Assembly (NCBI RefSeq): GCF_036588685.1
Contig: NC_086376.1
Coordinates: 17,664,411-17,728,410, forward strand
DNA from: Mytilus trossulus
Lineage: Eukaryota > Mollusca > Bivalvia > Mytilida > Mytilidae
Direction of reading: 5' to 3'
DNA: 64,000 nt
Positions 55,481 through 64,000 of the stretch are shown here, piece after piece (position 1 is the first letter of the stretch; every line of letters starts with the position of its first letter). The translations under genes were made by a program, and so were the position numbers. The notes under the pieces were generated by a model that was not told where the DNA came from, did no database searches, and saw only the letters and a program-made list of their open reading frames with translations.

Positions 55481-56785
55481 TAGAGGCTCTAAAGCCTGTG
55501 TCGCTCACCTTGGTCTATGTGAATATTAAACAGAGGACACAGATGGATTAATGACAAAATTGTGTTTTGGTGATAGTGATGTGTTTGTAGATCTTACTTT
55601 ACTAAACCTTCTTGCTGCTTACAATTATCTGTATCTATAATGAACTACGTCCAGTTAGTTTCAGTGGAAAATGATAGTGAAAATTTACAAATTTTATGAA
55701 AATTGTAAAAAATTGACTATAAAGGGCAATAACTCCTTAGGAGGTCAATTGACCATTTTGGTCATATTGACTTATTTGTAAATCTTACTCAGCTGAACAA
55801 TATTGCTGTTTACAGTTTCTCTCTATCTATGATAATATTCAAGATATTAACCAAAAACAGCAAAATTTCCTTAAAATTACCAATTCAAGGGCAGCAACCT
55901 TACAACGGGTTGTCCGATTCATCTGAAAAATTTGAAACAGATAGATCTTGAACTGAATAACAATTAACCAATGTCAGGTTTGCTCTAAATGGTTTGGTTT
56001 TTTAGTCATAAGCCAAAACTGCATTTTACCCCTATTTTCTATTTTTAGCCATGGCGGCCATCTTGGATGGTTGGCCCGGTCAATGGACACATTTTTTAAA
56101 CTAGATACCCCAATGATGATTGTGGCCAAGTTTGGTTAAATTTGGCCCAGTTGTTTCAGAGGAGAAAATTTTTCTAAAAGATTACTAAGATCTACGAAAA
56201 ATGGCTAAAAATTGACTATAAAGGGCAATAACTCCTAAAGGTGTCAACTGACCATTTCGGTCATGTTGACTTATTTGTAAATCTTACTTTGCTGAACATT
56301 ATTGCTGTTTACAGTTTATCTCTATCTATAATAATATTCAAGATATTAACCAAAAACAGCAAAATTTCCTTAAAGTTACCAATTCAGGGGCAGCAACCTA
56401 ACAACGGGTTGTCCGATTTGTCTGAAAATTTCATGGCAAATAGATCTTGACCTGAATAACAATTTTACCCCATGTCAGATTTGCTCTAAATGCTTTGGTT
56501 TTTGGGTTATAAGTCAAAAACTGCATTTTACCCCTATGTTCTATTTTTAGTCATGGCGGCCATCTTATATGGTTGACGGGGTCGTCGGACACATTTTTTA
56601 AACTAGATACCCCAATGATGATTGTGGCCAAGTTTGGTTAAATTTGGCCCAGTAGTTTCAGAGGAGAAGATTTTTGTCAAAGTTAAGGACCACAGACGAC
56701 GGACGACGACGACAACGGACGACAGACGCCAAGTGATGAGAAAAGCTCACTTAAGCTCACTTGGCCTTTCGGGCCAGGTGAGCTA
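55481..56785 (-). mobile_element. Helentron-like non-autonomous element, copy 2
   Basis: Reverse-oriented relative of 23550-25343. Minus-strand 5' end: AGCTCACCTGGCCCGAAAGG with CCAAGTGAGCT, preceded by T's. Minus-strand 3' end: hairpin AGGCTTTAGAGCCT and then CTA. It has two internal units of about 500 bp (the repeated block near 56169 and 56670) and a GAC/GTC tract near 56695-56725. Lies between the satellite and the ARNT exons. Confidence 0.65.
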
Positions 56786-59700
56786 AAAAGGACGGTAACT
56801 TATTTCTTTTACATACAAAATTTCAAGAATGATTAATTTGGAAAATTTATTTTTCACAAATCTTTTCTATTCAAATAAATAATCTAAAAGATCCTATAAT
56901 AAGCATATTAATAATCTAAGTTATTGGGCAACAGAACTAATGAAAGCATCCAAAGGAGTCAGATTAAAATAAAATTAAGATGTTTTGACATAGCAATTCT
57001 GTACATGTACAAATGGAAATATCTCTTACTTATATTTCTATTTTCTTGAACTTTGTAAAGAACACAAATTGAGAATCTTAAAAAAATATTAGAAAACAAG
57101 AATGTTTCCATAGCACATGGATGCCCAACTCACACTATCATTTTCTATGTTCAGTGGACTGTGAAATTGGTATAAAAACTCTTTTTTTTTGGCATTAAAG
57201 TTACAGTGGACTGTGAAATTGGTATAAAAACTCTTTTTTTTGGCATTAAAGTTAGACAAATGATATCAAAGAGAACATATGTACTCAAGTTGTTCAAAAC
57301 TTCAACTTCATCAAAAACTACCATGACCAAACACTTTAACCTGAAGCAGGACAGACGAACCAAAGTATGATGGACAGACCAAAATACATAATGCCCCTCT
57401 ACTATCGTAGGTGGGGGAATAAAAAGATATGCTGCTTTTCTACAACTTTCCTTCACTAGAAAAAAAACCCATCTAAGCTGATTCATTTCAATGATAGCAC
57501 TAAATTACCAAAGGGAGGTAATTTACAACCTTCATTTGAAAGAAGACACTAAAAAAGACTACAATTTAGATGATAAACAGAAGTTATTAAAGGTAGATAA
57601 TGAGATAGTCTCCCTTTGTACATGAAGATTTAATTTTGCTATATATCTCACATATCCTCTTATTTGTATTTAAATAATTCTTTAAGATATTTCATTATAT
57701 CATTGAGGGCCATGTTTTACTGATATGCTTTCATTTTAACATAAAAGTTACAATAAACAATATATATTGCAATGTGTTTTTCCAATGCCCTTACCTAAAA
57801 AATTCATTAACATCACTTAACAATTTCTAAGCGTTATTAAGTATGATTAGTTATTATAATGATTTATGTAATATGTGGATAACTAAATTGCTTGAATAGT
57901 AAATAAAGATTGCAATGTTCAATACTTCTAGAAATTAATGCATATGAATGAAACCTATACATGGACAGATCATAGATATATAGTTTTTGTAATAACACAT
58001 TTACCACAAAAAATACATTTAGCCATTTAGATGTGTAAATGAGTTTTTACAGATGTAAAATTAAAAAATTATACATTGCAATATGCAAAAATTGTAAATC
58101 TAAATGTAACATCTAAGTCCTGAAGGTTTATCTTCTAAACCATAGTTTTTGAGATACAGAAAAAATACATGTATGAAAAAAGTAGATTAACTTTAACTGT
58201 AGTCTTATATGAAAAAGTAAAATCACAAAAATACTGAACTCAGAGCAAAATCAATACGGAAAGTCCATATAATCACATGGCAAAATCAAATAACAAAACG
58301 CATCAAAAATGAATACACAAGAACTGTCATATTCCTGACTTGGTACATGAAATGACATGAACTTGTTGAATGCAAGACAATATATAAATATTCTTGTTAG
58401 ATAAGTAAAACATTGCTATAAAAACTTTTCTTTTTTTGTGATAAGATAAGCAAGTAACATACCATGTTTACATCACTAATGATTAAATATTTCAATGAAA
58501 TAATATTATGAAACCTAATTGCACATATTTTTATTACTACAACAAACATTTACATATAACAAACAGGTTCTAATAAAGCTGATATAAAACAGTTAAAATA
58601 ATAATTTCAATGATTAAAACTATGACTTTAAAATTTGTTAAAATATGATAAATGTTCATCCATCAAAAACAATGTTAACTTTCAGACAATAACAAGATAT
58701 AAACAGTTTGCAACATGTCATTATTAAACTCATACTGTGAAAGTAGCGATGAATGTTCGACTTTTTAATTGCAAAATATGAATCTTATCCTAAGTAAAGT
58801 GTGCAATGGAATTTTACAAGTATAAATATAAATACCAATATAAAAAGTTGAATTTACAATGATGGACAAAAGATCTAAGGTAAGTGAACCTATGGGCATG
58901 CTCATCATTCATACTTCACATGTTTAACCACTGCATGCTTTGAACCCTATTCCGGGCAAATGTAAGAGGAGGTTGGGTTGGACAAAACTTTTTTCATACC
59001 CCACCACCCTTAATTTTTAATTTCCTATGAACTGAAAATGCTTCTACCACTGTCACCCAAAAGACAAAAATATAATGTGGCATCCAACCCTCCCATAAAT
59101 TTTGCCATGCCTGAAGTCTCAACTTCTCCGACATATATAACCCTGATGATAAGCTGAAGTTCAAACAATTTTTCTTCTTCTTCTTTTATGGGGGTCTCAT
59201 TTGGGGGGGGGGGGTTCCAATCCTAGATCCCGCTTACTGCTTTGTTAGATTCACTTATATGAGAGATGCTGTTTAGCTATTAAGGTATGTCATCTCTCAA
59301 TACTATCAAATTAATCTCTTTTTACAATGCAATGATGCAGATATTCTGAATCAGTTTGGTCAAATTAGGGCTAAAACACCAATCATAACTGTTCCAGTTC
59401 TTAAAATTATATGAGCTAAATATTTTACAGTATTTGTACAGGACAATTAAGTCATTGTATCTTATAAGCAATAACATATATGAATAACAATTAAGAAACA
59501 AATTAGCATTACTGTATTAAGTTTTACCCTGTGTTCCGTTTTCATTGGATATTATCATAAAATATATATCTTTCTAATTTTCTAGATATTTTCTTGTAGG
59601 TCATTTGAATGAATTCAACTTTTGTCAAGGAGTTTTGAGTGAAAACAGAAAACAACAAGTACTGTCCTAAAAAATACAGACACTATAGTAATTGATAAAT

Positions 59701-59994
59701 AAGTGTATTTTATAATCAATATTTTTAAAAGTAAAAGAAAATACACTACATTTGACATAAGACATTATAATCAATTATGAATATCACAATATTTTGTATG
59801 TCTTCCAGTTGCATGTAAAACCTATGCAATATAAACATTAAATAAACTCATACAGAGTTGTCTTATCATTGTACTGAATATAAATGCTTGTTTAATAGAA
59901 TTGTGATTGAAACTGTATCCCTAAACTTTCAGGCAAGCATCTATGTAGTTCAACAATGGCACATACACAAACATTCAGACCAAAATTTAGTATT
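56786..59994 (-). other. ARNT 3' flank, including part of the 3' UTR
   Basis: Mostly unique AT-rich DNA downstream (minus) of the ARNT stop at 59995; the proximal part must be 3' UTR. A repeat lies at 57095-57426. A G-run near 59203 is low complexity. No protein-coding exon seen. Confidence 0.4.
57095..57426 (+). repeat. Bivalve-type dispersed repeat
   Basis: From AACAAGAATGTTTCCATAGC and CACATGGATGCCCAACTCAC to ATAATGCCCCTCTACTATCG and TAGGTGGGGGAATAAAAAG, an order I associate with a common bivalve repeat. A 53-bp internal tandem duplication (GTGGACTGTGAAATTGGTAT through GGCATTAAAGTTA) occupies about 57149-57254. Confidence 0.5.
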
Positions 59995-60290
59995 TTAATC
60001 ACCTAGAGGATTAAACATTGTAAAGTCACTGAATTCTGGTCCCCCAGGCTGTTGTAACATTTGTAACATGTCACTGAATTCTTCTGTCTGCTGCTGCTGC
60101 TGTTGTGGTGTCGTCTGCTGTTGAGGTTGTGTCTGCTGCTGTGACACGTCTGCTCCACCTCCCTGCCAATGAGAAGCAGGTGGCCATATAACTGGTCCAG
60201 ATCCACCAGCGGAGGAATGAGAGAAAGAATTAGGTTGTGAATTTGGTGCTGTCTGGTTACTTCCTAGTTGGGTGTAAGTAGGGGCACCAG
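59995..60290 (-). CDS. ARNT terminal coding exon
   Basis: The acceptor (minus) GTTATTTCAG precedes 60290; enters at phase 1, 98 codons including TAA. A CAG-rich run gives QQQTQPQQQTTPQQQQQQ before the conserved EEFSDML and EFSDFTMF motifs. Frame checked through the split Ala codon with the previous exon. An open frame in a shifted phase (60003-60206) is a shadow. Confidence 0.87.
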
Positions 60291-61572
60291 CTGAAATAAC
60301 AAAATAGCCAGTTTTGAGACAATAAATTTTAAAAATAATATATATACCGGTATTTGTTTGAAAGACGTTGTGTAGTAGACTTTTGTCAAGGTTTTCTTGG
60401 TTTCTATAAAAGCAACTGATATTATGTAAGGTCTGCAGTTTGATAACATTGAGTTGCAGTGTGTACGCAATTTGTAGATCTGCTTTGCAGCTACTTACTG
60501 TTTACATATTGTTTAAAATTTGACAACAGTCACTCACTGTACAAGGAAAATTTTTGTCAATTTTTTCTTGAGTTTTATGGAAGTGAATGATTTTATATTT
60601 TATTTAGAGCCTGTGTGGCTTCTTTCTTTTTTTAGATGATTCTACAAATCATTGTACATTAAACAAAGTTTGTCAATCAATTTTTGGATTCTATTCAAGC
60701 AAATAATTTGATGTATTGGGTATCAAGCTTGATACTTTTAAGTTGAAGACTATCAACATTTTTTTCATTTGTAATGAAGACACATTTTATAATTTATGTT
60801 ATTTTTTAGCATATCAATGAACAATAATATTCTTTATTATTAGGGAAGATTTCTGTCATAACATGATATATATGTTATTTACCTGGAGATGAACTGTTGG
60901 GACTTATCTGAGAAAATCCTGACTGTGAATTGTTGGTATAATCTGCTGCCTGTTATAAAACGTACGTCATAAATTAAATTATAGATATTTGTAACATATA
61001 GAATTCTGTATCATGTATAGTAAAAAGTTATTCAAGTAAATTGTGTATATTTTTATATGATATAAACAAAAATATGTAATTTTATAAAGTGAATTCAATT
61101 TCAAGATTATATCTTCTAAAGCATCTAACTGCCCTGAAAGTAACCAACATAATTTTTTAAACTAAAGATCTCCATTTCTTAAAATATACAATAAAAATTC
61201 TTGTAAATAAACCAGACTTATACCGTCTTATTGTGTTAAAAGCAGCTTTGCTGAAATACATATAGTTCATTGGTTTGAAAACTTGCTTTTAATTTTTTTT
61301 TATATATCTAAAATTGAATAATTCAAGAAAGGGCCTATCTCATTTTCAATCAATTTCTAATTGTGTCGGTATACAAACCTGATTTTGTGAGAATCCTGCC
61401 TGGTTTTGCCATCTACTCTCTGGGTTTGGACTTCTTCTGAGATGTGACATACCTCCTCCTCTCCCTGAGGCAGATTGTGGCATTGACATGGAGGCAGACA
61501 CATTAGGAGAGGGGTATTTCATCTGTGCAGATGAGTTAAACCCATACATGTCCTGTCCAACCTGTCTGGTAC
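59995..61572 (-). CDS. ARNT (HIF-1 beta) homologue, last three coding exons
   Basis: Exons 61379-61572, 60883-60949 and 59995-60290 (minus) join in frame and end at TAA. The product is the carboxy-terminal, Gln/Ser/Pro-rich activation region of a bHLH-PAS protein. The end EEFSDMLQMLQQ through EFSDFTMFNPLGD closely matches the end of vertebrate ARNT (EFPDLTMF in human, from memory). GPVIWPPASHWQGG resembles the ARNT VWPQWQG segment. ARNT is the shared partner of HIF-1 alpha, AhR and SIM in the nucleus. The bHLH and PAS exons must lie beyond the right edge on the minus strand, since none is visible up to 64000. Confidence 0.85.
60883..60949 (-). CDS. ARNT penultimate coding exon
   Basis: 67 bp; the acceptor (minus) TTTTATAACAG precedes 60949 and the donor CCAG|GTAAATAA follows 60883. 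Encodes AADYTNNSQSGFSQISPNSS and then SP, in frame with both neighbours. Confidence 0.78.
61379..61572 (-). CDS. ARNT antepenultimate coding exon
   Basis: The acceptor (minus) ATCTTTTACAG precedes 61572 and the donor ATCAG|GTTTGT follows 61379; phase 1 in, phase 0 out. Encodes 64 residues rich in Ser, Met, Gln and Asn (GQDMYGFNSSAQMKYPSPNV, SPNPESRWQNQAGFSQNQ). Composition and position fit the ARNT activation region. Confidence 0.82.
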
Positions 61573-61678
61573 CTGTAAAAGATTACAATGTGTCATGTGA
61601 TTATCTTCTTATCAGAGTATAAATAGAATACTAATTCACTTGGACCATCAGTCCTTAACAACAAGTGCTTATCAATGG

Positions 61679-63555
61679 AAAACCAGATGCTCCGCAGGGC
61701 GTAGCTTTATACGACCGCAGAGGTTGAACCCTGAAAGGTTGGGGCAAGTATGGACACAACATTCAAGCTGGATTCCGCTCTAAATTTGGATTGTGATTAA
61801 ATAGTTGACACAGCATAGGTTTCTGACACAGAATGAATGTATTCAAATGAACTTAAATTTTTTGTTTTCTCTTAGAGCAATTCACTTTGCTGTTGATTAT
61901 GAATCCTCTCAAAAAAATGTTTGAAGAAATTTTCTTTTTATTTATGAAATTTCAAATGAGAAAAATTGAACCCAATTTTTTAATCACATCCCCCTTTCCC
62001 TTATTCCAAAACTAATTTCAATTAAAATATTCTAATGGAGTTTGCAACAATTACTACTCATTTAAATACATCATAAAATATTAAGATGTAAAAAAACTGC
62101 TTGTTATCACTGAATGGTAAAGATTATTTAAATTTATCAGTTGGTAGTAAAAAGTGAATAAACATTGTATATTGTATATAACAAAGATTTAAGTTGATTC
62201 TGGACAAAGAAAGATAACTCCAATTAAAAAAAATTCTTGCAGATATTTCTTGCTTACTATACTGGACAAAGAAAGATAACTCTTAATTAAAAAAAAAATT
62301 GCTATTTCACAATATTGTGAAATTAGATATTTCTTGCCATTGCACAATACTGTGCAATTGAAAAGACTTGCTATTGCACAATACTTAATATAATAATTTT
62401 AGATCCTGATTTGGACCAACTTGAAAACTGGGCCCATAATCAAAAATCTAAGTACATGTTTAGATTCAGCATATCAAAGAGGCCCAAGAATTTAATTTTT
62501 GTTAAAATCAAACTTAGTTTAATTTTGGACCCTTTGCACTTTAATTTAGACCAATTTTAAAACAGGACCAAAAATTAAGAATCTACATACACAATTAGAT
62601 TTGGCATATCAAAGAACCCCAATTATTCAATTTTTGATGAAATCAAACAATGTTTAATTTTGGACCTCGATTTGGGCCAACTTGAAAACTGGGCCAATAA
62701 TCAAAAATCTAAGTACATTTTTAGATTCAGCATATCAAAGAACCCCAAGGTTTCAATTTTTGTTAAAATCAAACTAAGTTTAATTTTGGACCCTTTGGAC
62801 CTTAATGTAGACCAATTTGAAAACGGGACCAAAAACTAAGAATCTACATACACAGTTAGATTCGGCATATTAAAGAACCCCAATTATTCAATTTTGATGA
62901 AATCAAACAAAGTTTAATTTTGGACCCTTTGGGCCCCTTTTTCCTTAACTGTTGGGACCAAATCTCCCAAAATCAATACCAACCTTCCTTTTATAGTCAT
63001 AAACCTTGTGTTTAAATTTCATAGATTTCTATTTACTTATACTAACGCTATGGTGCGAAAACCAAGAAAAATGCTTATTTTGGTCCCTTTTTGGCCCCTA
63101 ATTCCTAAACTGTTGGGACCAAAACTCCCAAATTCAATACCAACCTTCCTTTTGTGGTCATAAACATTGTGTATAAATTTCATTGATTTCTATTTACTTT
63201 AACTAAAGTTATTGTGCGAAAACCAAGAATAATGCTTATTTGGGCCCTTTTTTGGCCCCTAATTCTTAAACTGTTGAAACCAAAACTCCCAAAATCAATC
63301 CCAACCTTTCTTTTGTGGTCATAAACCTTGTGTCAAAATTTCATAGATTTCTATTAACTTAACCTAAAGTTATAGTGCGAAAACCAAGAAAATGCTTATT
63401 TGGGCCCTTTTTGGCCCCTAATTCCTAAAATGTTGGGACCAAAACTCCCAAAATCAATACCAGCCTTCCTTTTATGGTCATAAACCTTGTGTTTAAATTT
63501 CATAGATTTCTATTCACTTTTACTAAAGTTAGAGTGCGAAAACTAAAAGTATTCG

Positions 63556-63596
<41 letters not shown>

Positions 63597-63653
63597 CAAC
63601 GTGATAGCAATATACGACGAAAATTTTTTCAAAATTTGCGGTCGTATAAAAAG
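61679..63653 (+). mobile_element. Non-autonomous element with subterminal inverted repeats, copy 2
   Basis: Begins AAACCAGATGCTCCGCAGGG, followed by GCTTTATACGACCGCAGAGG, and ends TTGCGGTCGTATAAAAAG, the inverse of that second block. It lies in an ARNT intron, opposite to ARNT transcription. The interior holds repeated GGACCxxTTTGGACC and TTTGTGGTCATAAACCTTGT blocks. A (GAC)n tract at 63556-63594 sits just before the right end. Related to 48858-50577. Confidence 0.7.
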
Positions 63654-63799
63654 TTAAACTAACTGGACATTTGATGTTCAGTAGTTGTTGTTTGTTGATG
63701 TGGTTCATAAGTGTTTCTTGTTTCTTAAATTTTGAATAGATTTGGTTTTAATGTTTGAATGGTTTTACACTAGTTATTTTTAGGCCATTTATAGCTTGC

Positions 63800-63890
63800 T
63801 GTTCGGTGTGAGCCAAGGCTCCGTGGTTAAGACCTTACTTTGACCTATAATGGTTTTTCTTTTACAAACTGTGGATGGAGAGTTGTCTTC
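63800..63890 (+). repeat. Dispersed TTGTCTCATTGGC repeat, truncated copy
   Basis: GTGTGAGCCAAGGCTCCGTG, CTTTGACCTATAATGGTTTT and GTGGATGGAGAGTTGTCTTC mark the family; the characteristic end is lost. Confidence 0.5.
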
Positions 63891-64000
63891 TTATATCTAT
63901 TTGAGGTTGATTTAGAGAAAAAGAGTCTAGATGCTAGTATTAGATAGGTTGATGTTGGTTGCTTAACCTCCAGTTAAAAGTATAGAGTTGAATTTCATAT

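Noticed and set aside
57151..57486. 111-codon minus-strand frame
   Set aside because: Falls in a dispersed bivalve repeat with an internal tandem duplication.
63474..63662. 62-codon frame with a poly-Arg run
   Set aside because: The Arg run is translation of the (GAC)n tract at the end of a repeat element.

Overview
This is animal nuclear DNA, most likely from a marine mussel (Mytilus or a close relative). The evidence is AT-rich sequence, interrupted genes with GT/AG introns, and many dispersed repeats of a kind I associate with Mytilus and other bivalves. Examples are the short repeat carrying TTGTCTCATTGGCAATCATA, the element opening with a GCTCACCTGGCCCGAAGG hairpin, and the element running from ACCAGATGCTC to GCGGTCGTATAAAA. 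The species call rests on memory of such repeats; no search was run.

Region 1 (1-9.2 kb) holds transposon debris: a SINE-like sequence, two GGCGGATCCAG-ended MITEs (one split by a LINE fragment), two copies of a 0.45 kb MITE, and a CpG-rich stretch with a strong splice donor at 4973 that may be a non-coding first exon.

Region 2 (9.2-36.9 kb, + strand) is the centre of interest. Twelve coding exons, all joined at phase 0, encode a series of helix-turn-helix (HTH) modules of the Pipsqueak and CENP-B/Tc5 types, ending in a pogo-like DDE transposase fold whose catalytic residues look degraded. The exons form two sets. Set A (9252-14134) has two psq modules. Set B (27954-36895) gives a complete 1343-residue open frame with three CENP-B/Tc5 double-HTH modules, two psq modules and the DDE fold. 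They may be two genes or one locus with two promoters. The last exon of set A runs into a 51-bp minisatellite of about 39 units. Each unit keeps the reading frame and nearly all carry a strong splice-donor sequence. A 5'-truncated LINE has inserted into that array with a clean 10-bp target duplication. The 8 kb between the sets is packed with foldback and Helentron-like elements, and the first intron of set B holds a 2 kb foldback element.

Region 3 (37-42.9 kb) is the probable 3' UTR of set B followed by repeat relics.

Region 4 (42.9-46.3 kb, - strand) is a complete four-coding-exon gene for a secretory cyclophilin of 220 residues.

Region 5 (46.4-59.9 kb) has dispersed elements, an 87-bp satellite array of 3.4 kb with higher-order structure, and the likely 3' UTR of the next gene.

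Region 6 (60.0-61.6 kb, - strand) holds the last three coding exons of an ARNT (HIF-1 beta) homologue, whose 5' part lies beyond the right edge. The intron at the right edge carries a 2 kb repeat element. The genes show no sign of working together; only sets A and B appear related.
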